DNA of 20,257 nucleotides from Ophiothrix spiculata. Its lineage: Eukaryota > Echinodermata > Ophiuroidea > Amphilepidida > Ophiotrichidae. Positions 11,101 to 16,913 of this stretch are shown here, piece after piece. Every line of letters starts with the position of its first letter. Position 1 is the stretch's first letter. The stretch lies in the NCBI GenBank assembly GCA_000969725.1, contig JXSR01S042225.1, one strand, 5' to 3'. A program made the position numbers and the translations under genes. Below the pieces are notes generated by a model. That model had not been told where the DNA came from. It saw only the letters and a list, made by a program, of their open reading frames with translations, and made no database searches.

Positions 11101-11563
11101 CCGAAAACTCAAAGAAAAGCCATGAAAATTAATACCGATCCGCATAGTCCTACAACGTGTAAGGTATACAAAAGTGACTCCCGATGGCCCCCCTTAATGG
11201 CGGACGCAACAGCGCCACACACGGTTGAGACAAATCAACATGCGCGGTCGGGTTTGTCTATATATTTCCGGTCTTATATCGTACAGTTTGTGCGCTATAT
11301 CCTGCTTTTAGTATAACAAAGTCAACAAATTCACTGTAGCGTAATAGGTCATGTGACGCCAACACTACAATCAAAATCACAGCAGAAAATTAGCTGAGAA
11401 CGGGCGTTGTACATCGAACAAAATATCGTAAAATTCCGAAGCGCAGAAGTATAAATACTGGTATTATCAATTTTAGTTTCTAGAAATACTTACATGAAGA
11501 TATAATTATATATATCCTACACCATACTTTCTCACACAAGAGGCCTTTTTGATGTTCAATCAT
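1912..11563 (-). CDS. single-pass Ig-superfamily receptor, 4 Ig domains, tyrosine-rich tail (8 coding exons)
   Basis: Proposed coding exons, in order of transcription: 11,563-11,494; 8,643-8,257; 6,443-6,108; 5,381-5,025; 4,375-4,061; 3,731-3,597; 2,685-2,667; 2,197-1,912. All introns are GT-AG. The first six are phase 1 and the last is phase 2, and the sum is 1,905 nt (634 residues plus TAA). Layout: signal or anchor segment (about 1-29), a V-like Ig (Cys52, Trp68, Cys133), two C2-like Igs (Cys184/Trp197/Cys244 and Cys301/Trp314/Cys361), an I-set Ig (Cys408/Trp420/Cys470), a transmembrane helix (about 501-525), a short basic stretch and a cytoplasmic tail with at least nine tyrosines. N-glycosylation sequons lie at 116, 185, 232 and 430. 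The product should sit in the plasma membrane and bind ligands or neighbouring cells; this is inferred from the fold. It broadly resembles nectin, Kirrel or CD22-like molecules, but I cannot name an orthologue. The first exon is the least certain part. Confidence 0.8.
2201..2666. other. last intron of the receptor, nothing else seen
   Basis: AT-rich intron between the microexon and the tail exon. It has homopolymer runs (A run near 2,261, T runs near 2,478 and 2,495). The short plus-strand open frame at 2,490-2,702 has no features. Confidence 0.5.
2667..2685 (-). CDS. exon 7: 19-nt cytoplasmic microexon
   Basis: The exon reads GAGCGAGAAAGAGAGAAAC on the minus strand. It sits between an AG after TTTTTTATAAT and a strong donor, GTAAGTG. 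Exon 6 ends in phase 1 but exon 8 starts in phase 2, so an exon of 3n+1 nt is required between them, and 19 nt satisfies this. The joined protein gains GARKRET, a basic juxtamembrane stretch usual after a transmembrane helix. If it is skipped, the tail is read out of frame, so regulated skipping would remove the signalling tail. There is no homology support because it is too short. Confidence 0.65.
2855..2922 (+). repeat. GAT/AAT trinucleotide microsatellite
   Basis: An imperfect run of GATGAT, AATGAT and GATGACAGC units in the intron between exons 6 and 7. It resembles the arms of the foldback at 3,166-3,373, which also carry ATC/GAT triplets. Confidence 0.8.
3166..3373. repeat. foldback element with GAT-rich arms
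   Basis: The left arm (3,166-3,251) and right arm (3,288-3,373) are reverse complements with few mismatches. They share ATTAAAAC, ATCTTTAATCATCATC and the inner CACACCACGGTGG block. A 36-nt loop (3,252-3,287) separates them. The element lies inside a receptor intron, so the pre-mRNA could form a hairpin of about 85 bp. There is no coding capacity and I see no clear target-site duplication. A MITE that captured a microsatellite is likely, but the family is unknown. Confidence 0.8.
3400..3488 (+). repeat. purine-rich GGA/GAA tract
   Basis: A low-complexity AGGAGG/GGAGAA stretch. On the minus strand it is a long pyrimidine tract about 110-190 nt downstream of the exon 6 donor. Open frames through it are Arg/Lys/Glu-rich artefacts. 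Confidence 0.6.
3597..3731 (-). CDS. exon 6: transmembrane segment of the receptor
   Basis: This 135-nt exon, phase 1-1, has acceptor TTTGCGTTTCACAG and donor GTGAGT. It encodes residues 489-533. An acidic juxtamembrane stretch (DSRSEE) precedes a helix of about 25 residues rich in Ile, Leu and Val, followed by YRLC as a stop-transfer. There is no charged residue inside the helix, so pairing with a charged adaptor chain in the manner of ITAM adaptors is not suggested. Confidence 0.88.
3732..4060. other. receptor intron, nothing else seen
   Basis: A 329-nt AT-rich intron between exons 5 and 6, with no repeat or open frame of note. Confidence 0.6.
4061..4375 (-). CDS. exon 5: I-set Ig domain of the receptor
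   Basis: This 315-nt exon, phase 1-1, has acceptor TTACAACTTAG and donor GTAAGT. It encodes residues 384-488, the membrane-proximal Ig domain. The core is ASVTIECIVVSAPQSAVTWF with EEDYGTVTCIANNDVG, the DxGxYxC-type I-set ending. It has one sequon, NAS. The linker to the membrane is short (about 15 residues, acidic with Arg). Confidence 0.9.
4376..5024. other. receptor intron, nothing else seen
   Basis: A 649-nt intron between exons 4 and 5. The short open frames at 4,387-4,593 and from 4,948 (+) show no domain and are not supported. Confidence 0.6.
5025..5381 (-). CDS. exon 4: C2-like Ig domain of the receptor
   Basis: This 357-nt exon, phase 1-1, has acceptor TTCGTTTTTCAG and a weaker donor, GTAATT. 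It encodes residues 265-383. The Ig core is HTLTCKTAETRPATDITWF and SKLIFTPARDNHHRKMIEC, a second C2-type domain of the adhesion-receptor style. The weaker donor may make this the least efficiently spliced junction of the gene. Confidence 0.87.
5813..6080 (+). mobile_element. 268-bp MITE with TGCGACCC terminal inverted repeats
   Basis: The left end TGCGACCCGTCATAT (5,813-) matches the reverse complement of the right end, ATATGGCGGGTCGCA (-6,080). The element contains GGTACCTT and the AGCTAAG block that recurs in inverted orientation at 1-91. It has no open frame and is non-autonomous. The flanks contain ATAATA on both sides, but the target duplication is not certain. It sits in the intron between exons 3 and 4. 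Confidence 0.72.
6108..6443 (-). CDS. exon 3: C2-like Ig domain of the receptor
   Basis: This 336-nt exon, phase 1-1, has acceptor ATCTTTGACAG and donor GTAAGT. It encodes residues 153-264. The Cys in LQCNVTGSKP followed by KIVWKF, and the Cys in DDNGAIITC, are the Ig core. The GSKPxxxIVW pattern is typical of C2-set domains in Kirrel/nectin/CD80-like adhesion molecules. It has sequons at NVT and NIS. The plus strand is also open across this exon but shows no domain there. Confidence 0.87.
6444..6727. other. receptor intron segment, nothing seen
   Basis: Upstream part of the intron between exons 2 and 3. No supported feature. Confidence 0.5.
6728..6963 (+). repeat. dispersed repeat copy 1 (partner at 12,518-12,751)
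   Basis: Closely related to the reverse complement of 12,518-12,751 over about 235 nt. Shared blocks are ATGAGGTTTCGGCGAAAAAG (near), GACTCTATTCAATATGTACGC, GGTAAAAACTTGCAGTAAAC and CAGCCGAGCGAGACG. It ends at AGCCTTAA, like the second copy. No reading frame is conserved between the copies, so it is probably part of a non-autonomous transposon. Confidence 0.75.
6993..7231. repeat. imperfect inverted repeat
   Basis: CATTGGTAGATACT at 6,993 is mirrored by AGTATCTACCAATG ending at 7,231, and the similarity continues inward (ATTTCAGA, CTCACAACT, CAGAGC) at a lower level. The minus-strand open frame at 7,008-7,343 runs across it and shows no domain, so I treat it as repeat DNA. Confidence 0.55.
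7659..8215. mobile_element. older inverted-repeat element, interrupted by a younger MITE
   Basis: Arms at 7,659-7,711 and 8,160-8,215 are imperfect reverse complements. Shared blocks are GTCCAACGAGATTCGCTCGC against GTCAAAAGATATTCGCTCGC, and ATATTCGCTCT near the inner end. The segment between them is split by the complete MITE at 7,795-8,080. Without the insert the older element would be about 270 bp. No target duplication or open frame was seen. Confidence 0.5.
7795..8080. mobile_element. foldback MITE with TA target duplication
   Basis: The element begins CACAGTAAAAAA and ends TTTTTTACTGTG, and is flanked by TA on both sides (7,793-7,794 and 8,081-8,082). The arms are almost perfect reverse complements for about 125 nt, including GGTAAACAATTGCCCTG and its mirror. 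Only a short central loop of about 30 nt around GTTTACCATGCTTGTCATG remains. TA duplication and this layout fit a Tc1/mariner-type non-autonomous element. It carries no gene. It is probably the youngest insertion in this intron, given the arm identity. Confidence 0.88.
8257..8643 (-). CDS. exon 2: V-like Ig domain of the receptor
   Basis: This 387-nt exon is phase 1 on both sides (acceptor TTTTGAGCAG, donor GTAAGT). It encodes residues 24-152. Ig hallmarks are the B-strand Cys in SFQC, the C-strand Trp in FQWQ and the F-strand block IDERRYWC. The 80-residue spacing between the two Cys is long, as in V-type domains. An additional Cys in RMECVKV, 26 residues before the F-strand Cys, could make a second disulphide or stay free. 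There is a sequon at NLT. Confidence 0.85.
8966..9549 (+). mobile_element. piggyBac-like MITE, older copy
   Basis: The left end CCCTTGTCCTCC (8,966-) mirrors the right end GGAGGACAAGGG (-9,549). The flanks are ATAA and CTAA, both one change from TTAA. The length of 584 bp is close to the 587 bp of the copy at 19,149-19,735. Inside, both share a TATGACGTCATAAA site, GGCAAAAAT...CAAAATTTT, a GATTTTCAT block and a C-rich run. No open frame is conserved. It lies in the first receptor intron. Confidence 0.7.
9995..11312. mobile_element. possible 1.3 kb terminal-inverted-repeat element
   Basis: The left arm (about 9,995-10,107) and right arm (about 11,182-11,312) are imperfect reverse complements. 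The best blocks are TATAGACAAATCCGAC against TATAGACAAACCCGAC and CGCCATTACGGGGGGCCA against CGCCATTAAGGGGGGCCA. The left arm also contains a direct repeat, TGCCGAACAxGCGATAT, at 9,969 and 10,018. The plus-strand open frame inside (10,591-10,929) has no recognisable transposase motif. The ends are diffuse and no target duplication was found. Confidence 0.5.
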
Positions 11564-11576
11564 TTTTGTACCAATT
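11494..11576 (-). CDS. proposed exon 1: start codon and signal peptide of the Ig receptor
   Basis: A good acceptor (TTTATTTTTGCAG, before 11,576) and a strong donor, GTAAGT (rc of 11,488-11,493), bound an 83-nt exon. Its ATG at 11,561-11,563 has A at -3. From the ATG it contributes 70 nt (23 codons plus one base), exactly the phase the V-domain exon needs. The joined N terminus has Lys/Arg before a short hydrophobic run (IYIIISSLSVCFG), which would pass as a signal peptide. The frame is also open upstream of the ATG, so the true first exon could lie further 5'. Choice of this exon rests on splice signals, phase and hydrophobicity, not homology. Confidence 0.4.
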
Positions 11577-12054
11577 CTGCAAAAATAAATCATGTGGTCA
11601 ATTAAAACTTCTCCTCCTCCTCTTCCTCTTCCTCCTCCTCCTCCTCCTGCAACGTTTCTCCATGTGCGATGATCGTCGGCAAGTGCGGGAATCTGTTGTT
11701 CCTGCACATTGCTCCCTCCTTATCTCCAACGGCCAGATCTCCTTTTGCCAATGGCTGCAACATTTTTTCTCCGTTGGGGTTGTCTTACCAGTATGTCTAT
11801 TACCAGGTATGTCAGATGGATCAAGGCAATGGCTGAATGTCGGCATTTATCTTCTGTCTACGGGATGGCAACCAATAGTTACATACTCGATCTTTGGTGC
11901 ACTGACGAGAAGACCAAGCTCAGCTGGAGTACTGCATTCTTGGTTATTGTATCCGTTTGTATCTGTGACTGGGAGATTGAGTACAGTCGGCAAGGTAACT
12001 GAGGTCGTTTACTTTGCCGAATGTCTTCTGAATATGATGCAGCTCGAGAATTAG
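11566..12054. other. region open on both strands, possible decayed coding exon
   Basis: On the plus strand 162 codons are open, with a Leu-rich start produced by a CTC/CTT microsatellite at 11,611-11,649. On the minus strand 12,008-11,598 is open apart from one TAA at 11,847-11,849. It encodes a Cys-containing, Lys/Arg-rich chain with the Cys pair EC...IGCHPVDRR, followed in another frame by LTYLVIDILV. That order is loosely reminiscent of PDGF/VEGF-like cystine-knot factors, but the match is weak and several Cys of the knot are absent. I cannot decide which strand, if either, codes. It directly precedes the proposed first receptor exon. Confidence 0.25.
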
Positions 12055-12333
12055 GTTGGTTCAAAGTTTTTGACAGACAGAATATTATATGCAACAACTA
12101 TCCGTGTTTAAATTATTTCCACTTATACCCTAATGCACCTTGGGATTAGAACGGGGACTTGATGATATCGTGTAGAATACTTTTTTATTCGTCACTGTGT
12201 CGAATATTCTATCATGAAATAGTTGTTATTACATAGATATGCGTGAGATTTTATTGAATAACGAATAAATATTGCACAAAATGCATAGAATATTCTATGG
12301 GAAGATGTAACTAAGAACCGACCCTTAGGGCCG
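12055..12333. other. no gene seen
   Basis: AT-rich DNA with scattered GAATATTCTAT motifs (about 12,203 and 12,290) that also occur inside the neighbouring inverted repeat. Nothing coding is supported. Confidence 0.5.
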
Positions 12334-12513
12334 GTGCAGACTCCCCTATCGTATAGAATATTTTGCTTAAAATATTCTATACTGACGACAAAATGACGTA
12401 AGTCATCGAATATAACCATGATAACTCTGTGTTTTATAGGATGATCTACGTCATTTTGTCATCAGAATAGAATATTATAAGCAAAATGTTCTATTCGATA
12501 GGGGAGTCTGCAC
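12334..12513. mobile_element. foldback MITE, arms about 75 bp
   Basis: GTGCAGACTCCCCTATCG at 12,334 is mirrored by CGATAGGGGAGTCTGCAC ending at 12,513. The arms continue through TTTTGCTTA, ATATTCTAT and GACAAAATGACGTA, leaving a central loop of about 30 nt around 12,412-12,438. CCTTA(A)GGC-like sequence outside both arms may be the true end. No open frame. The right side abuts the dispersed repeat at 12,518-12,751. Confidence 0.78.
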
Positions 12514-12517
12514 AGAG

Positions 12518-12751
12518 CCTTAAGGCTACAGTCCCTTAAACCGTCTCGCTCGGCTGAATATCATGTTTACTGCAAGTTTTTACCTACTTTATACATCTAT
12601 CAGAATGTCACAATTTTTGGCGTACATATTGAATAGAGTCTTTAGTTTATACAATATTCTTTTCTAGTGATTTCACGTCTAGGTCAAAATGACGCTTAAA
12701 GACTACTTTGAAAAAGTTGAGCCTTTTTCGCCGAAACCTCATAATTTCATG
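12518..12751 (-). repeat. dispersed repeat copy 2 (partner at 6,728-6,963)
   Basis: The reverse complement of this stretch aligns with 6,728-6,963 over its whole length with a few small indels. It starts at AGCCTTAAGG next to the foldback at 12,334-12,513. The two together may be one composite element of about 430 bp, while the copy at 6,728 lacks the foldback part. Confidence 0.72.
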
Positions 12752-13087
12752 ATGTTCAAACAATTCGACTGGTTTCAAATTTTGACAGATTATAGGCTTG
12801 ATACTTCTTATTGAATTACAGATAATATTTTATAAATATGATGTGTTGATTTTGAATGTAACAAACCCGCGTTATTTTGCCCGAAAAACCTGACATGAAT
12901 TACGACTCTGAGTTCGCCCTGTTTGAGCTGTGAATTGACTGTATTTAGTATCTACATTATCTAAATTTATTTTTGTCTGATATACGCATTCGCATAATTT
13001 ACTTATAAATTGAGCATTCCAATGAGCACTGATCATGATGAGGCAAAAATCGTAATTTTTATGTAAACAAAAGAAAAATATGGCATT
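12752..13087. other. no gene seen
   Basis: AT-rich left flank of the retroelement cluster, with no supported feature. Confidence 0.5.
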
Positions 13088-13200
13088 CTTTCTTGATTGT
13101 GACTGGAAACACTGCTGTATGACGTCATAGATGTTTTTATGACGTCACAAGATTATGTTCCGCCCCCCCTTGGGCTGAAGCAGGTTATCCCAAATAGGCG
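13088..13200 (-). repeat. inverted PLE 3'-end fragment
   Basis: The reverse complement matches 18,012-18,118, from the last codons of the endonuclease through two TGACGTCA sites to AATCAAGAAAG. It stops just before the hammerhead. With the adjacent direct copy (13,203-13,281) it makes a palindrome with arms of about 70 bp and a spacer of about 50 nt. Inverted 5' additions of this kind are common at PLE insertions. Confidence 0.88.
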
Positions 13201-13291
13201 AAACATAATCTTGTGACGTCAAAAAAACATCTATGACGTCATACAGCAGTGTTTCCAGTCACAATCACAATCAAGAAAGACATCACAGCCA

Positions 13292-13345
13292 TACCAACTG
13301 CTGATGACGCTAGATGATCTAGCGAAAACGTTTCAGGTGAGCGAT
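13292..13345 (+). ncRNA. type I hammerhead ribozyme motif 1 (left PLE pseudo-LTR)
   Basis: Core CTGATGA (13,301-13,307), an extra C, stem II GCTAG/CTAGC (13,309-13,313 and 13,319-13,323) with loop ATGAT, GAAA (13,324-13,327), self-complementary stem III AACGTT, then H17 = T (13,333). Predicted cleavage is between 13,333 and 13,334. Stem I starts CTG/CAG (13,298-13,300 with 13,334-13,336). Hammerheads of this minimal type I form are known in Penelope-like elements. They self-cleave the transcript and are thought to act in retrotransposition. Confidence 0.85.
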
Positions 13346-13383
13346 AAATTCGTGTTGTGTTGAAGTTAAATTCAATTTCAATG

Positions 13384-13540
13384 GTTTCTACCACTACGTA
13401 TGAATATCCACTCTTATATTTACAACGAATTCGGCAGTGATTGCCTTCGTCGTCTACGAGAATTTGAGAAAACATCACTCAAACTCACTCGATTCAGAAA
13501 CCATTTACGTTTCAATATCTGACTTGTTTTAATAGCCGCG
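13384..13540 (+). pseudogene. PLE unit A, 5' start and N-terminal ORF fragment
   Basis: Begins with the unit-start block at 13,384. From about 13,441 one frame reads CLRRLREFEKTSLKL, then RFRNHLRFN, followed by stops. That resembles the N-terminal region of PLE ORFs, which has a Lys/Arg-rich helix and an HLRF-like block. Decay is advanced after 13,515. Confidence 0.5.
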
Positions 13541-13960
13541 TAACCCCAAATATCTGCGATTACCAACATCTGTACACCTTTGTTTTTGGCGGACATTTTA
13601 TTTTGAATCGACTGAGTCATAATACGAATTATGTATAGAGTAATAGATGTGATTATTGTACCAAAATTTTAGAACATGAAAACATTGCGTTTTCAAGATA
13701 CACTACTTTTTGTAAAATGTTATTTTAGATAGAAGTCTATGGGCAAATAAGTATAGAGGGCGCTATAACCCTCCAATTTTAACCATTTTTGGACCTATTT
13801 TTGCCTCTTGCAAGAAAACGCAATTTTTTAATTTTAATGAAATTTACAGGATACTTCCTGCATGCATAGAGCTACCTTGTCATGATTGTTTCGTTTTATT
13901 ACTCGGGCTACTTTATTAAATGTCCTATATTTACCTGCTTTAGAAACAAGGGTGTGTAGT
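13541..13960. other. non-matching stretch inside PLE unit A
   Basis: No similarity to PLE protein is visible in any frame, nor to units B and C. It may be an insertion or strongly decayed element sequence. TAGAGGGCGCTATAACCCTC near 13,755 is a small imperfect palindrome. Confidence 0.35.
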
Positions 13961-14568
13961 CAAGGGTTATCGTGCTAGGAATATCATCAAGCTGCCGAGC
14001 TCCGTGCGCGAGTAGTAAATATCAAGACTACTAATTCTCCGAAGAGTAATATTAGTAAGGAAGAGAGACTTGCTTTGGATAAGCTTAAAATGGATAATAA
14101 CATCCAGATTTTCCCCGGTTATTGATTCCACAGAGTATAACAACAAAGCTAATGCCCTGTTACAGGACACTAATGTATATGAAGAACTAAAGAAAGATCC
14201 AACACAGAAATATCACAACAAACTGATCAAGTTTCTAAAAGAACTCAAGGAAACTGGTGCAACTTACACTAGAACATACTGGAAATTTTACCCCACAGTA
14301 TGTGATGTGCCTAAGTTTTATGGTTTAATTAAAATACATAAAACAGGAGCTCCACAGTATCGGGAATTATTTCTCCGTTGATTGGTAATACCGAACATGC
14401 ACCATATTACCAACACATAGGACTTTGTCAAGAAATTCGTGATTTGCGTCTGGACCCTGAGGAATCACTTATTGCTGTTGATGTTTCAGCTTTGTTCACG
14501 TCTATTCCTGTGGACAAGACATTAGATGTACATGTAGTGCGCGAACTTTTACAGAAGGATAACAGCTG
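13961..14568 (+). pseudogene. PLE unit A, reverse-transcriptase fragment (broken)
   Basis: The fragments in order match unit B: AAELRARVVNIK (about 13,992), DKLKMDNNIQIF (14,078), IDSTEYNNKANALLQD (14,124), TYWKFYPTVCDVPKFYGLIK (14,276) and the motif A region FTSIPVDKTLD (about 14,494-14,527). There is a frameshift near 14,118 where the DKGR motif should be, a deletion near 14,363 that removes the block before SPLIG, and an abrupt end after LLQKDN at about 14,565. There the sequence jumps to the N terminus of unit B. Only the fingers/early palm portion remains, and it is not functional. Confidence 0.85.
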
Positions 14569-16147
14569 AAAGCGGAAAATTATATTTAAGTCCGGAACAA
14601 GTTCTCCAGTCAAGAACTTTGGACAATTCTGAAGTAAGTGCTTTGAAACATGGTTTGAATTTCGCTGTGAGTTCGGACCATGTACCCGTGAAAGATGTGA
14701 TCGTAGCCACATAACTAGCTTGTAAGAACATTGCTAACGATAAAGCTGCAGAATTAAAAGCTCGTGTAGCGAATATCGTGAAAACGTCTAAACCACCTAC
14801 CAGTAATATGACTCGAAATGAAAGAAATTCAATCAGAAATCTAAGCAAAGACAAGAACATTAAGATTCTGCCTGCCGACAAGGGCCGGGCAACAGTTGTT
14901 ATTGACACTTCCACATATGAAGAAAAAGCGCTATCTCTTCTTCAAGACGAGAAGGTGTACGATAAATTAAAGAAAGATCAAACTCAGAAATTCCAGGCCA
15001 AGTTAATTAAATTATTGAAGGAGTTAAAAGAAGCAGAACTTATAGACTCAAAGACTTATTGGAAAATGTATCCATCAGCATGATCAGTATGTGATGTTCC
15101 TAAATTTTTTGGATTAATCAAAGTTCATAAAGTGGGAGCTCCTCTTAATTTCTAGCATTGGATCTGTTACGTACCAGCTTGCACGTTTTGTAGCGGTCAT
15201 TTTGTCTCCTTTGATTGGTAAATCAAAACACCACATTACCAATACCCAGTGCTTTGTTGAACAGATTCGTAATTTACAGTTGGATCCAGACGAGTCTTTA
15301 GTTTCCTTTGATGTGTCTGCGCTGTTTACATCTATACCAGTGGATAAGACTCTTGATATTGTGCGCGAACTGCTCAATAAGGATACCATATTGAGGAAAA
15401 ACGCGGCAGATAGCTTAGATACTGATACGGTGATCAAACGTCTTAGTTTTTGTTTGACCACCATATATTTTGTGTTTAAAGGTGACCATTACCAGCAGAA
15501 AGATGGATGCGCGATGGGTAATCCATGTAGCCCATTGGTCGCTAACACATATATGGAACATTTTGAGAAATTAGCATTGTCATCTGCTTCTCTTCCACCA
15601 CGTATCTGGTATCGTTATGTGGATGATACCGTCTGTGTCATTAAAACTGCATTTGTGAATGAGTTCACCGATCACATTAATAGTCTGGACAGTAACGTCA
15701 AATTCACGCGGGAGGAGGAGGAAAACGGGACACTTCCTTTTCTGGATACTTTAATTGTTCGGGAAGAGTGTTAAAGTTAAAGTGTATAGAAAACCAACAC
15801 ATACTGACCAGTATTTACACTTTAACTCACACCATCCATTGGAAAATAAACTAAGTGTCGTGAGAACTTTGACTCACGGAGCACAGTCTGTTATCACCGA
15901 TGAACATGACAGGAATGAAGAAATTGCCCATATGAAAAAAGCCCTTAAGAACTGTAGCTATCGCGAGTGGACTTTTCTCAGAGCTCAATCTAAGGATAAA
16001 CATCAGACCTTAGCTGCAGAGACTGACACCACCAAGAAATCCTTCTCTGTCACATTACCGTTTGTGGAAGGTGTCTCTGAAAAAATGAGACGAGCCTTCA
16101 ATACAGCTGGGGTCGATTTCACTAATATTACGATGCATCGTAGCTAA
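14569..16147 (+). pseudogene. PLE unit B, reverse transcriptase (broken)
   Basis: The most complete RT copy. It starts with the PLE N-terminal block SALKHGLNFAVSSDHVPVKD. Next come ILPADKGRATVVID (DKG motif), CDVPKFFGLIKVHK, SFDVSALFTSIP (motif A Asp at 15,310), GCAMGNPCSPLVA (motif B, 15,505-), YVDD (motif C, 15,616-15,627), LPFLDTL and the thumb block YRKPTHTDQYL. Lesions: in-frame TAA 14,712-14,714, TGA 15,081-15,083, frameshifts near 15,146 and 15,763, and a 250-bp insertion from 16,127. The catalytic Asp residues are present, but no continuous protein can be made. Confidence 0.92.
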
Positions 16148-16376
16148 CGAAGGGTTCAGCTCGTAACTACAACTTGAATTTACAAAGACGTGAAAACCCT
16201 TCGTAAGTGTTCACTGCATCGTAAGGTATACGAAATATGCATTAGAAAAATCGAACCGTTTGTTAACGTTGCATGGGGTCAAGAGGTGGTTTTAGCTAAC
16301 GATGGGTTTTGGTATTACGATGGGTTAACGATGCATTTTAACGTTAGTGAAATCGAACCCAGGTGTTGCTACCACC
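16127..16376. mobile_element. about 250-bp insertion inside PLE unit B
   Basis: Comparison with unit C shows that the block ending in DFTN (16,115-16,126) should be followed directly by FKP, which resumes at 16,377. The intervening DNA repeats short words: GCATCGTA twice, CTAACGAxGGGTT twice, and ACGATGCAT near each end. GGGTTC near the left end and GAACCC near the right are inverted. No gene is present and no clean target duplication is visible. It is probably a small non-autonomous element, class unknown. Confidence 0.65.
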
Positions 16377-16755
16377 TTTAAACCACATCGGACTCTAAGA
16401 CAAACTCTTGTTTCACCAAAGGACAAAACCGTTACTGAAGATCAACCAACTTAATAGCCAAGACTGTGACGCATCTTATATCGGCGAGGCCGGTCGTAAA
16501 TTGGGAAAACGGCTGGCGGAACATAAATCCAGTGCGGCAAGTTCTAAATCAGCAGTTAGATAACATGTTGTAAGAAGTGGTGGCCACAATATTGATTGGA
16601 CTGGTGTCAAAGGGCTCGAAAGGGAATCTATTCTCGTCGGGTGCTGGAGGCGATACATATTAATACCAAAGGACCGTACCTGAACAGAGATAATGGCCTG
16701 GACTTAGACCCGATCTGGGAAACCTTGCTCCAAAAGAGGGGCGGGCGGAATAACA
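16377..16755 (+). pseudogene. PLE unit B, GIY-YIG endonuclease (broken)
   Basis: After FKPHRTLRQTLVSPKDKT comes the endonuclease: QDCDASYIGEAGRKLGKRLA with EHKSS, a TAA near 16,561 after KSAVR, then after a frameshift near 16,630 RRVLEAIHINTK and LNRD. These correspond to the GIY-YIG core: YIG, the Arg helix, the His, the metal-binding Glu and the Asn. The domain nicks target DNA for PLE integration. The stop and frameshift make it inactive. Confidence 0.88.
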
Positions 16756-16821
16756 TTCTCAAGTTTCATGACGTCATCGTCATCCTATGACGTGATCACC
16801 AAGAGAGAAATTCACAGCACA

Positions 16822-16875
16822 AGATCAGCTGACGACGGATGTAGCACATCCGAAAGTACTTCTGAAGGTACGTAA
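16822..16875 (+). ncRNA. type I hammerhead ribozyme motif 2 (junction of PLE units B and C)
   Basis: Core CTGACGA (16,829-16,835; position 7 is free in hammerheads), an extra C, stem II GGATGT/ACATCC (16,837-16,842 and 16,846-16,851) with loop AGC, GAAA (16,852-16,855), stem III AGTACT, then H17 = T (16,861). Predicted cleavage is between 16,861 and 16,862. Stem I pairs TCAG with CTGA (16,825-16,828 with 16,862-16,865). Stems II and III differ almost completely from motifs 1 and 3 but still pair, which supports a structured RNA. Confidence 0.85.
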
Positions 16876-16913
16876 ATTACAGTAGTGCAGAAGTTTAATC
16901 CATCATCAATTTA

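Noticed and set aside
13239-13478. Minus-strand open frame over the left PLE end
   Set aside because: It overlaps the hammerhead and unit start on the opposite strand, and the matching sequence at 18,1xx has no equivalent frame.
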